This document shows positions 35,206-43,414 of a stretch of DNA of 64,000 nt, piece after piece. This DNA comes from CALFUK01 sp964450495. GTDB taxonomy: Bacteria > Bacteroidota > Bacteroidia > Chitinophagales > Saprospiraceae. Where the stretch lies: assembly GCA_964450495.1 (NCBI GenBank), contig CAYVFU010000013.1, positions 1 through 64,000 of the forward strand. The letters run 5' to 3'. The first letter of the stretch is position 1; the number at the start of each line of letters is the position of its first letter. The notes under the pieces were generated by a model. It had not been told where the DNA came from and ran no database searches. It worked only from the letters and a program-made list of their open reading frames with translations. The translations under genes and the position numbers were made by a program.

Positions 35206-35692
35206 ATTCAAAAATACCAGTTTCCTTGTTCCTTGTGGCTTCTTTGACGGGTATAATTTCACCATTCATGCATATATATGTACCAAAACCTACCAATTTA
35301 CTTGCCGCAACAGCTGATCCTAATTGTGCCGCAGCATCACTGCCCTTACAACTTGCCGGAATAAATGCCCCTGTAAGAACCACTACTTTGTCAACAATGT
35401 CTGACAAAAACAAACCAGTTTGTATCATAGTATCAGTCCCATGAGTAATGATAAATCTTTTACTAGGTGAGTCAATGATGTACCTTTTCAATTGATTTTT
35501 GTCATTCTCAGTCAGATCTTGGCTGTCTTTCTTAGCTATAGATGATGTACCTATTGGATAAGTCAATCTCATTTGACGTACTATCTCGGTAAACGCTGGC
35601 TCTCCTATTTCAAAAGCATATGCTCCTTGTTTTACAGGATATTGCTTATCGATCGTGCCTCCCATCTGTATGAATTCAATTTCTGGGATCAT
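35192..35692 (-). CDS. Single-domain asparaginase-like protein
   Basis: Resembles the N-terminal domain of type I/II L-asparaginase but is only 166 residues. The residues of the catalytic groups can be placed: Thr13 (GGTIDK), Tyr25, Thr86 and Asp87 (HGTDTM) and Lys116 (CKGSDAAAQLG), matching the order Thr12, Tyr25, Thr89, Asp90, Lys162 of E. coli asparaginase II. The second domain, which in classical enzymes helps form the active site, is absent. The frame is intact and ends at a normal stop, so this is a stand-alone version instead of a truncation. It begins the operon with the PLP enzyme and RidA. Activity on asparagine is not certain. Confidence 0.8.
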   Translation of the reverse strand: MIPEIEFIQMGGTIDKQYPVKQGAYAFEIGEPAFTEIVRQMRLTYPIGTSSIAKKDSQDLTENDKNQLKRYIIDSPSKRFIITHGTDTMIQTGLFLSDIVDKVVVLTGAFIPASCKGSDAAAQLGSAVAASKLVGFGTYICMNGEIIPVKEATRNKETGIFEYAKS

Positions 35693-35831
35693 GTATTTTG
35701 ACTTTTTTATGTTGATTGATGCATCTCAAACATAAAAATTTGATGCTCGTTAAGTTAGGAATAAAGCTAGAAACTAACAAAGGATAAAATTTGTGTTATT
35801 TTTGCTAAAAATATTCTTTATGCAATCATCA

Positions 35832-36395
35832 ATGATGAAAAATAGAGTAACAATTATTGGCTTATTGGTCATATGCGCTGCGGCGTACAGACTAATTCCG
35901 CATCCTTACAATTTTGCGCCTATAACAGGAATGGCATTATTAGCAGGTTCATACTTAAAATCAAAAAAAGTATTGGCAATTCTCTTGCCTCTTGTTGCTT
36001 TATTTGCATCTGACATTATTCTAAACAACACAGTATACAGATCATTTTACAACGCTGAAGGATTGGTTATTTTTCAACCATATATGATTACGACTTTCTT
36101 AAGTCTAATTCTTATCGTTGGTATCGGCATGCTTATAAAGAAATTTAAGCTTTTCCAAATCATTGGAGCATCCATAAGCTCTTCAGTTTTATTCTTTACC
36201 GTAACAAATTTTGGTTCTTGGCTGACAATTCCATTATACCCTAAAAACATGATAGGCTTAGTAGAATGCTATACTGCAGGATTGCCATTTTTCCCGGCGA
36301 CGGTGTTTGGAGATTTGGTATTCACATTAGTGCTATTTGGAATAGCTGCTCTTGCTTTTGGATGGATGGAAAGAAGGCAATATAGCATTGGGTAA
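35832..36395 (+). CDS. DUF6580 family membrane protein
   Basis: Predicted integral membrane protein with five or six helices. The early segment AAYRLIPHPYNFAPITGMALLAGSYL and the later FGSWLTIPLYPKNMIGLVECYTAGLPFFPATVFGDL are shared across DUF6580, an otherwise uncharacterised family common in Bacteroidota. Several ATGs are in frame; I choose 35832 (MMKNRVTI) because homologues start near MKNR, though 35820 and 35793 are possible. It stands alone on the plus strand, convergent with the AAA+ gene. The fold has been compared to substrate-binding ECF transporter subunits, but I cannot confirm this from sequence. Confidence 0.75.
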   Translation: MMKNRVTIIGLLVICAAAYRLIPHPYNFAPITGMALLAGSYLKSKKVLAILLPLVALFASDIILNNTVYRSFYNAEGLVIFQPYMITTFLSLILIVGIGMLIKKFKLFQIIGASISSSVLFFTVTNFGSWLTIPLYPKNMIGLVECYTAGLPFFPATVFGDLVFTLVLFGIAALAFGWMERRQYSIG

Positions 36396-36498
36396 ACTAG
36401 ATATCTCCACTTTGGCGGTTTGCAAGTCTGTTTTCACCTAATCTCTTTTTAAGACTCCAAATTACATTAGGAAGCTTACATTAGGATTAAGTTCAAAG

Positions 36499-39117
36499 TC
36501 ACCTAAACCCTATTGAGGATTTTTGAAAGACCTGTTCTGCTTTGGCATCCAGAGCTTTTTTGACATCTTCTAACTCGATGATGTGGATACTTTCTTGATT
36601 TCTTTCTTTCTCAGAAGCAAGCCTTAGATTTTGGAATCTAATGATGTCAGAAACGATAGTGCGTACTGTTCTCGCATTACCAAAATACCTGTCTTTTTGA
36701 ATGTGAAGAGTCTTCAATTCTTTTGACAATAGATTTTCAGCATCCTTATTTATATTCAGAGATTCGTCCGACAGCATTTTCTTAGCTATTTCGCATAAGT
36801 CTGATGGACTATAATCATCAAACTTAAGAATCTTATCAAACCTTGAATTTAGACCTGGATTAATTTTTAAGAAATGTTCCATATTGTCAGGATACCCAGC
36901 GGCAAAAACGAAGAATTCGCCACGGTGATCTTCCATACGTTTCAATATGGTTTGAATAGCTTCATTACCAAAATCACCACGCCCAGAACTGGATCCAGAA
37001 AGTGCGTAAGCTTCATCTATAAACAGCACGCCACCTAGTGCTTCATCTATAATTTCTGCTGTTTTTATGGCGGTCTGCCCAACATATCCAGCCACCAATC
37101 CTTGTCTATCAGTCTCCACCATATGACCCCTTTCCAAGATTCCTAAAGCCTTGTAAACTTTGGTCAAAATTCGAGCAACTGTTGTTTTACCAGTACCTGG
37201 ATTTCCTACAAAAACAGTATGCAGATAAAATTTATGCAAGACCTCTTTTCCGCTTTCTCTATAGTATTTTACAATTTCAATTAGCTCCTTGATTTGCTCT
37301 TTAACCTTCGAAATTCCAATCAAAGAATTAAGTTCGCCTATAGCAGAATCCAACAATTCATAATCGATTGGAATATGTGGTTTTTGTATTTTTCTTTCCA
37401 GTTTTAAATTTTCTACATCTTGTAGAATGATGGTTTCTAAGGAAGATGTATCAAGTGCACCAGGGCTTTCTTGATTCATTGTTCTTAAACCAAGATTGAT
37501 TTTTGATTTTTCTACGAGATCATAAACAAATCTGGCATTACCAAATGATTTGTCTCTATTTCTAAATGCCTCAGTAATGATTTCGTCAATCTTAACTTTA
37601 GCTTTCTCCGTAAACACGACTTCCATTTCTGCGGCAGCAAACTCAGCTATTTGAGACAATTCTTGCGGCATATAATCTGTAAAATGGTAGAAGAGTTTAA
37701 ACCTTGATTTGAGACCTGGATTAGAATCAATGAAATGATTCATCTCATTTGGATAGCCGGCTACAATGACTGCAAATTCTCTGTCTTTATTGGACATTTC
37801 TTTAACAAGAATCTCAATTACCTCTCGACCAAAATCTTTACTGTCATCATTAGCTCTTGCAAGTGCATAAGCTTCATCAATAAACAACACTCCGCCTTTT
37901 GCTTTTTCAATGGCATCTTTGACCTTAGGTGCTGTCTGACCGATGTACTCTCCCACTAGATCAACACGATCAACTTCATGTACATGCCCTTTAGACAACA
38001 ATCCCATCTTTTTATACAGTTTTCCCATCATTTGGGCTACTGTTGTTTTTCCAGTACCTGGATTTCCTGTGAATACAGAATGGATATTTATCTCTTCATT
38101 TTCATCAAAGCCTTTGTCCTTCCTTAATTGTAAAAACTGGATATATTTTGAATGATCTTCAACTTGGTCTTTTATTTCTGTCAAACCGATCAACGACGTA
38201 AGATCAGCCATTACTTCTTCAAAAGACTGATTAATCGTTTCATCTTGAACCAATAAAAGTGGAGAAGTAGAATTTGGCAGTTGAACTGGAATAACACCTT
38301 CGACAAATTCATCACCTACCTCGAAAGGAATTACAGCCAGGAGTTTATCCATAAAAATGATTTCCACAGTATAATTACCATGACGCCAACTGCCTTTCAC
38401 ATTCGTACCCCAACCTGCAGTAATTTTCACAAATTCATCGTCAGCCTTGACATTGTGTAGCTTATTAACTTGACCTTTAAGTTCTCTAGCTTGATTATAA
38501 AATTTTATAAATAATTCACAATGCCAATTAGAATGTACGACAAGATTCTTTAGCATTATTTCTACATAAATGTATCTTGTCTCTTCGCAACTGAATGCTT
38601 TGTGGTAAATCCTCTCTGCCTCAATAACATCATCGTATTGCCCCTCGTATAATTTTAAAGATGAAATATCAACATAAGGATTATCTAAAGTGGAATAGTT
38701 GTTACCTGCATCTTCGATGTAGAAATATTTAGTAGCAACTTTTTTTCCATCAATCCAAGCCTCCCAATAATAAGTGCCGCTTTTCCAGAACGCTCCTTCT
38801 TTTTTGTTACCCCAACCTTCCCTGACATAAACAATGCTGTCAAATTTAGATACTTGTTTTTTGATATTGAGTGAGCATAACTTCTTGCGATTCTTTTTTA
38901 ACTCGTAGCATCTCAAGTCAATGTCGACTTTCCAATTCTCTCTATCAAACATTTTGTTGTAGAAAGACAACTCCGCATATATGTAGGTAACTTCAAACCG
39001 GTCAAAAACCTGTCTGTATTTTTTCTTATTATCGGCAAGCCATTCTGTAGATGAATAGACTTTTAGCTCTTTAAATTTTAAAAGCTTTTGATCTGTGTGT
39101 TCGAAGGTTTGGGACAT
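36499..39117 (-). CDS. Double AAA+ (CbxX/CfxQ-type) ATPase with duplicated N-terminal domain
   Basis: 872-residue cytosolic protein built of two duplications. The first third holds two similar domains of about 115 residues (roughly 20-140 and 150-265), each with a YIY(A/V)E strand, an NW motif and a GWG..GxW..G(T/N)Y block; no family is recognised. The last two-thirds hold two AAA+ modules of the CbbX/SpoVK class: Walker A GNPGTGKTTVA near residues 349 and 635 and Walker B GGVLFIDEAYAL near 407 and 692. CbbX relatives remodel rubisco; SpoVK functions in sporulation, but neither role applies here. I start at 39117 (MSQTFEH); an ATG at 39147 would add ten residues. It stands alone and is divergent from the ferredoxin gene. 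Confidence 0.85.
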   Translation of the reverse strand: MSQTFEHTDQKLLKFKELKVYSSTEWLADNKKKYRQVFDRFEVTYIYAELSFYNKMFDRENWKVDIDLRCYELKKNRKKLCSLNIKKQVSKFDSIVYVREGWGNKKEGAFWKSGTYYWEAWIDGKKVATKYFYIEDAGNNYSTLDNPYVDISSLKLYEGQYDDVIEAERIYHKAFSCEETRYIYVEIMLKNLVVHSNWHCELFIKFYNQARELKGQVNKLHNVKADDEFVKITAGWGTNVKGSWRHGNYTVEIIFMDKLLAVIPFEVGDEFVEGVIPVQLPNSTSPLLLVQDETINQSFEEVMADLTSLIGLTEIKDQVEDHSKYIQFLQLRKDKGFDENEEINIHSVFTGNPGTGKTTVAQMMGKLYKKMGLLSKGHVHEVDRVDLVGEYIGQTAPKVKDAIEKAKGGVLFIDEAYALARANDDSKDFGREVIEILVKEMSNKDREFAVIVAGYPNEMNHFIDSNPGLKSRFKLFYHFTDYMPQELSQIAEFAAAEMEVVFTEKAKVKIDEIITEAFRNRDKSFGNARFVYDLVEKSKINLGLRTMNQESPGALDTSSLETIILQDVENLKLERKIQKPHIPIDYELLDSAIGELNSLIGISKVKEQIKELIEIVKYYRESGKEVLHKFYLHTVFVGNPGTGKTTVARILTKVYKALGILERGHMVETDRQGLVAGYVGQTAIKTAEIIDEALGGVLFIDEAYALSGSSSGRGDFGNEAIQTILKRMEDHRGEFFVFAAGYPDNMEHFLKINPGLNSRFDKILKFDDYSPSDLCEIAKKMLSDESLNINKDAENLLSKELKTLHIQKDRYFGNARTVRTIVSDIIRFQNLRLASEKERNQESIHIIELEDVKKALDAKAEQVFQKSSIGFR

Positions 39118-39233
39118 TTCAACAGAAGTATTAACGATTAATAGCAATCTACATCAATTTCGCATAGAAAACCACTATTTAAGCCCAAAAAAATTAACAT
39201 TTCAACGACAATGGAACAAAGAACATTATTCCA

Positions 39234-39263
39234 TTGTTAATATGTCTTATTAACGTACTTTTG
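39234..39263 (+). promoter_or_regulatory. Predicted Bacteroidota promoter of the fdx-iscX-maf unit
   Basis: TTG at 39234-39236 and TACTTTTG at 39256-39263 are separated by exactly 19 bp, a good match to the TTG-N19-TAnnTTTG promoter of the phylum. The -7 element lies 22 bp before the ferredoxin ATG. Confidence 0.6.
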
Positions 39264-39285
39264 TAGTAATTTATCTAAAGCTTTA

Positions 39286-39627
39286 ATGGCAAGAATTAAA
39301 TTTAAATTTGAAAATCCATCAATCCCAGAAAAGATTGTTGAGAATATTGAGACCGGGATTTCTGTTTTGGAGGTAACTGAAGACAATGATATACACCTAA
39401 ATCACAACTGTGGAGAGGTATGCGCATGCAGTACTTGCCATATTTATGTGGAAAAAGGTGATGAGTTTTTAGCAGAAATTACAGACAGAGAAGAAGATTT
39501 CATAGACAGAGCAACAAATCCTACAATTGAATCAAGATTAGGTTGTCAATGCATCATTTTAGATGAAAATGCAGATTTGGAAGTGACCATACCAGATCAA
39601 TCCTCCATTATTGGACACGAACACTAA
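39286..39627 (+). CDS. fdx: ISC-type 2Fe-2S ferredoxin
   Basis: Adrenodoxin-like 2Fe-2S ferredoxin, 113 residues. The cluster ligands follow C42-x5-C48-x2-C51 (in NCGEVCACSTCHIY) and Cys87 in SRLGCQ, with a second, non-ligand cysteine at 89. In E. coli Fdx supplies electrons for iron-sulfur cluster assembly; the association with iscX immediately downstream (11 nt) supports that role, although the other isc genes are not here. It is preceded by a good promoter match. Confidence 0.9.
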   Translation: MARIKFKFENPSIPEKIVENIETGISVLEVTEDNDIHLNHNCGEVCACSTCHIYVEKGDEFLAEITDREEDFIDRATNPTIESRLGCQCIILDENADLEVTIPDQSSIIGHEH

Positions 39628-39638
39628 GAAAATAGAAT

Positions 39639-39884
39639 ATGAGTTTCAAAGATTTTGACGATTTACCAGTTACCTGGAAAGACCATGAAGATATAGCGAT
39701 CAAATTGTACGACAAATTTGGTGATGATTTTAGTGAAAGTAAAATTTATAGAATCCGTTTCACAGAACTCATTGAATGGGTTTTAGAATTGCCATATTTT
39801 GAAGGTACTAGAGAAGAGTGCAATGAAGGACACCTCGAACAGATCCAGGCAAAATGGGTGTATGAATGGCGTGAAAATCAATAG
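39639..39884 (+). CDS. iscX: IscX-like iron-sulfur assembly protein
   Basis: Small acidic protein (81 residues) resembling IscX (YfhJ): the DIAIKLYDKFGDDF segment, RIRFTELIEWVLELPYF and a final AIQxxW-like IQAKWVYEW motif. IscX binds IscS and iron and tunes cluster assembly rate. This copy has a small insertion (SESKIY) before the RFTEL segment. It lies between the ferredoxin and maf genes and overlaps the latter by one base. Confidence 0.85.
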   Translation: MSFKDFDDLPVTWKDHEDIAIKLYDKFGDDFSESKIYRIRFTELIEWVLELPYFEGTREECNEGHLEQIQAKWVYEWRENQ

Positions 39885-40456
39885 TGATTTTTCAAAAACA
39901 TATTATTCTTGCTTCAGGATCTCCAAGAAGAAGTTTCATGCTTTCAGAGTGTAATATACCCTACACCGTCAATCCTTCCAACATAGAAGAAATTGTACCT
40001 GAACACATTCCATTAAAAGAAGCTCCCGAATATCTTGCTGTAGAAAAAGCAAATGCGTGTGATCATGATTGTGGTTCTAATGAAATCATTCTTGCTGCAG
40101 ACACATCTGTTTTTTTGGGAAATGACATTCTTAATAAACCTGCCGATCATCAAGAAGCTGTAGCAATGATCAGCAAATTATCACAATCTAGACATGAGGT
40201 CATCACTGGTTTTTGTTTAAAAAACAACGAGAAGCAAATCAGTGAATCTGTACTTTCTATTGTAGAATTTGATGCCATTTCTGATGATGAAATCGAATAC
40301 TACGTCAATCAGTATAAGCCATTTGACAAGGCAGGTAGTTATGGGATTCAGGATTGGATTGGATGGTGTAAAATCAATAGAATTGAGGGTTCCTATTCAA
40401 ACATTCTTGGCTTACCAATGAGGGAGGTGTATTTGGCTTTAAGTGATTTTGACTAA
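39884..40456 (+). CDS. maf: Maf family nucleotide pyrophosphatase
   Basis: House-cleaning pyrophosphatase that hydrolyses non-canonical or modified nucleoside triphosphates (dTTP/UTP/m5UTP type depending on subgroup). The family signature ILASGSPRRSFML is at about residues 8-20, the catalytic-loop ILAADTSVFLG near 67-77, and a GSYGIQDW segment near 145 is typical of the YhdE subgroup. The start is GTG: the last G of the iscX TAG stop is the first base, a one-base overlap (39884), and no ATG exists upstream before the signature. The length of 190 residues is normal. Confidence 0.92.
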   Translation: MIFQKHIILASGSPRRSFMLSECNIPYTVNPSNIEEIVPEHIPLKEAPEYLAVEKANACDHDCGSNEIILAADTSVFLGNDILNKPADHQEAVAMISKLSQSRHEVITGFCLKNNEKQISESVLSIVEFDAISDDEIEYYVNQYKPFDKAGSYGIQDWIGWCKINRIEGSYSNILGLPMREVYLALSDFD

Positions 40457-40512
40457 AACGAACAGAAGTATTTCGCATCCCAGAGGTTTAGATTTAAAAA
40501 CATAAACTAATT

Positions 40513-41340
40513 TTAGAGGACACCAAAGTGCAACATAACCCAGTCCCCTTTAATCCGTTTACTTAATAATTTAGTTCCCAACTTTTCATAATAAGCTTGT
40601 ACGTCTTCTGCTTGAGAATTGAGTATACCAGACAATAGGACATGTCCACCAGATACAGTCATTTTTAAGATAGAAGCTGCCATTTCTATCAATGTATTTT
40701 TATGAATGTTGGCGATAGTAACGTCAATGCTGTTGTCGTCAAATGCATGTCTATGATCAGTCAGTTTTATCTTTGACACATCATTTAGTTGGACATTTTC
40801 AACCGCATTTCCTAAAGCACCAGGGTCAATTTCGGTACCTATTATACTTTTAGCTTTCATCTTTGCCGCAAGAATTGCCAAAATTCCTGTACCTGTACCC
40901 AAATCGGCAATGCGCATATTGACTAAGGCCATTGTACTCATTTCTTGTATCATCATAAAGGTTGTCTCATGATGTCCAGTCCCGAAAGATTGTTTTGGAT
41001 TGATGGTAATTGTATGTGTGCAATTTGATTCAATGGGATGAAAATCTGCTCTTACATAACAGAAATCATCAACTGTGATAGAGTCAAAATTAGATTCCCA
41101 TACCTTATTCCAATTTTGATTTTCTACTTCTCGATGAGAATAGTTTATTGCAAATGGCAGATCAGTGATAATTACACTAAGCTCTTTGTCATTAAATTGA
41201 GATTTCTTGATATAAGCTTTGACCACAAAATCTTCCTCTTCCCAGAAACTATCAAAAGGTAATGACTGAAGAAATGCAATAATAACATTTGGATCAGTTT
41301 GATCATGATGAAACGCAAATTCTAAATATAGATCACTCAA
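40513..41340 (-). CDS. prmA: Ribosomal protein L11 methyltransferase
   Basis: SAM-dependent methyltransferase that trimethylates ribosomal protein L11. The Rossmann glycine motif DLGTGTGIL is at residues 146-154, preceded by the PrmA-specific INPKQSFGTGHHETT segment (112-126), which identifies the family, and followed by the acidic TEIDPGAL strand. The catalytic-site strand reads IANIHKN instead of the more common VANIL. Length 275 residues, slightly short as in other Bacteroidota. The ATG overlaps the DinB-like gene stop by 4 nt, making this the last gene of the PAP2-folD-DinB-prmA unit. Confidence 0.93.
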   Translation of the reverse strand: MSDLYLEFAFHHDQTDPNVIIAFLQSLPFDSFWEEEDFVVKAYIKKSQFNDKELSVIITDLPFAINYSHREVENQNWNKVWESNFDSITVDDFCYVRADFHPIESNCTHTITINPKQSFGTGHHETTFMMIQEMSTMALVNMRIADLGTGTGILAILAAKMKAKSIIGTEIDPGALGNAVENVQLNDVSKIKLTDHRHAFDDNSIDVTIANIHKNTLIEMAASILKMTVSGGHVLLSGILNSQAEDVQAYYEKLGTKLLSKRIKGDWVMLHFGVL

Positions 41341-41855
41341 TGGTGTGACAATGCTTTGTGTTTAACTGTAGATGGAGCTACTCCTAAATTTTGATCAATG
41401 TTGTATTCACTAAAATTCTGATTTATGCCAATCTTAATTATCGCCAAATGGTGAACGGCGTGATCATAGGCATACATCAATTCTCTACCTACAGAAGAGT
41501 TTACAATCACATCATCAGAAGTAATCTCTGTGTTAAAATCAGCTAATACCTTGATAGGTGTGTCATCTGATAGCTGGTCAATTTCTCCATGGATCTCCAA
41601 AAAAGCATCTTTGGCTTGAATAGTACTTTTTTCAATAGACAAACTTCTATCTCGAAGCGAATAATTCAGCTCTCCGTTTGTCGCCCCTCTTACAACAGAA
41701 ATGTAGAAATCTAGTATGTGTCTAAAGTGTTGGCCAATCGTAGAACCATTAAAAACGTCAAGCGGCATACTGTAGTGTTCATCAGACAATTGACCTAGAA
41801 TAAGAAGAACCTGGTCAAATATAGTCTTGGAACTAGATGCACAATTGGTTTTCAT
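41337..41855 (-). CDS. DinB-fold metal-binding protein
   Basis: Four-helix-bundle protein of the DinB/YfiT superfamily. Candidate metal ligands are His43/His46 in GQHFRHILDFY and His132, His135 and His136 in YDHAVHHLAII, the usual arrangement of three His from two helices. Family members are thiol-transferases or hydrolases with bacillithiol or unknown substrates. The length of 172 residues is normal. It follows folD by 8 nt and overlaps prmA by 4 nt. Function is unknown; co-transcription with folD and prmA does not point to a clear role. Confidence 0.75.
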   Translation of the reverse strand: MKTNCASSSKTIFDQVLLILGQLSDEHYSMPLDVFNGSTIGQHFRHILDFYISVVRGATNGELNYSLRDRSLSIEKSTIQAKDAFLEIHGEIDQLSDDTPIKVLADFNTEITSDDVIVNSSVGRELMYAYDHAVHHLAIIKIGINQNFSEYNIDQNLGVAPSTVKHKALSHH

Positions 41856-41863
41856 ATTTAAAC

Positions 41864-42745
41864 TTAGCTATAAATTTCCTTTTTGGATGCACTTAAAGTG
41901 TTTAAAAGTAAGGAAGTGACGGTCATAGGACCAACGCCTCCTGGTACTGGCGTTATCAAAGATGCTTTTAATGCAACAGTATCATACTCGACATCTCCCA
42001 CTAGCCTATACCCTCTCTTGCGACTGCTGTCTTCTACCCTGTTGATGCCTACATCAATAATTACTGCTCCATCTTTTACCATATCTGCTGTAACAAAATG
42101 TGGAATTCCAATAGCAGCAATCACGATATCTGCTCGTTTGATTTCTGACGATAAATCTTTGGTTCGACTATGGACCAAGGTCACCGTACAATTCCCTGGA
42201 TAAGCTTTTCTACTCAAGAGAATACTCATTGGGGAACCAACAATATTACTTCTGCCTAATACCACACAATGTTTGCCTTCGGTTTCTACTTTGTATCGTT
42301 CCAGCATCGTCAGGATACCATAGGGAGTTGCCGGCAAATAGCAAGGAAGACCTTGGGCCATCCGTCCAAAATTTACAGGATGAAATCCATCTACATCTTT
42401 TTTGGGATCGATAGCTAAGGTTACTTTTTGTTCATCTATGTGCTCAGGTAAAGGAAGTTGGACAATAAACCCGTCAATATCTTCCTCTTCATTTAAATCC
42501 TTTACGATATCAAGTAATTCTTCTTCAGTGATAGAATCATCCTTCCTAATCAAGGTGCTTTCAAATCCAACGTGTTCACATGATCGCACTTTGCTTCTGA
42601 CATAAGATTCACTTGCTGGGTTATTACCGATCAATACTGCTGCCAAATGGGGAATATTTTTACGTTGCTCTTTAAGCCTGAGAACTTCTTCCCGTATCTC
42701 AAGTTTGATTGTTTCTGCAAGGGCTTTGCCGTCAATAACAGCCAT
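41864..42745 (-). CDS. folD: Bifunctional methylenetetrahydrofolate dehydrogenase/cyclohydrolase
   Basis: Interconverts 5,10-methylene- and 10-formyltetrahydrofolate in one-carbon metabolism, cytosolic. The substrate site Tyr-Lys pair (SYVRSKVRSCE, residues about 49-59) and the DGFIVQLPLPEHI segment near residue 96 are intact, as is the NADP-binding VLGRSNIVGSPMSILL near residue 165. The C-terminal PVPGGVGPMTVTSLLLNT signature is complete. The length of 293 residues is typical. It lies 27 nt after the PAP2 gene and is followed by the DinB-like gene. Confidence 0.97.
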   Translation of the reverse strand: MAVIDGKALAETIKLEIREEVLRLKEQRKNIPHLAAVLIGNNPASESYVRSKVRSCEHVGFESTLIRKDDSITEEELLDIVKDLNEEEDIDGFIVQLPLPEHIDEQKVTLAIDPKKDVDGFHPVNFGRMAQGLPCYLPATPYGILTMLERYKVETEGKHCVVLGRSNIVGSPMSILLSRKAYPGNCTVTLVHSRTKDLSSEIKRADIVIAAIGIPHFVTADMVKDGAVIIDVGINRVEDSSRKRGYRLVGDVEYDTVALKASLITPVPGGVGPMTVTSLLLNTLSASKKEIYS

Positions 42746-42772
42746 AGATATAATTAACGTATATGAAAAACG

Positions 42773-43351
42773 CTAATATAAAGGTTTATTCTTTAGTACA
42801 CAGTATTTGAATATAAACCACATAAGACAAGCTACTATAAACCCGACAACAATACCTGAGATAATATCTGCGGGATAATGGACACCAACATAGACTTGAG
42901 CAATCCCAATAACTGCAGCCCAAATCACGATAAATATTTTCATAGCTCCAGAGGCATGCCTAAATGCGAATAAAAGAAAAAATGAGATTGTAAAATGATT
43001 AGCTGCGTGGGAAGATGGAAAGCTAAATGCTTCCCCACAATACACCAATTCTTGTACATCTCTTGAGAAGTTATCTAAGCGACAAGGCCTTACTCGCTGA
43101 ATGATATTTTTCAAAAAATGACTATTTAAAAAATCACTACATACGACAGCAACTATTAATGAAAGAATAGTCAACGCGCCTTTCTTATTGCCAAATTTTT
43201 TGAACATGAAATAAATGATGAGTAGATAAATAGGAATCCAGGTGCCTCGATTTCTCAGTACAGGGAACACCAAGTCAAGCACTTCTGATGACAAATCAAA
43301 ATGAATCCATTCAAACAGTTGTCTGTCTAATTCAACGAGACTTTCCCACAT
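42773..43351 (-). CDS. PAP2-family membrane phosphatase
   Basis: Membrane phosphatase of the PAP2 superfamily, 192 residues with five or six helices. The three active-site motifs are KNIIQRVRPCR (about 104-114), SFPSSHAANHF (about 129-139) and VYVGVHYPADII (about 172-183), with the nucleophile His in the third. The Ser-Arg that often begins the third motif is replaced by Ala-Gln. Likely substrates are undecaprenyl diphosphate or phosphatidylglycerol phosphate in envelope lipid metabolism. It is the first gene of the folD unit, with a 63-bp divergent space to glmM that must hold promoters for both. Confidence 0.85.
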   Translation of the reverse strand: MWESLVELDRQLFEWIHFDLSSEVLDLVFPVLRNRGTWIPIYLLIIYFMFKKFGNKKGALTILSLIVAVVCSDFLNSHFLKNIIQRVRPCRLDNFSRDVQELVYCGEAFSFPSSHAANHFTISFFLLFAFRHASGAMKIFIVIWAAVIGIAQVYVGVHYPADIISGIVVGFIVACLMWFIFKYCVLKNKPLY

Positions 43352-43414
43352 ATGATAAAAATTCTACTCATAAACATAAGAAATCGATAGCTTTGCGATC
43401 TTATAAATGAAAAT

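Noticed and set aside
35192..35692. Asparaginase as a truncated pseudogene
   Set aside because: The frame is intact, the catalytic residues are present and the next gene overlaps it, so it is more likely a real single-domain protein.
36462..36487. Direct repeat TTACATTAGGA twice, 15 bp apart
   Set aside because: Only two copies of an 11-mer in AT-rich sequence; no function or further copies seen.
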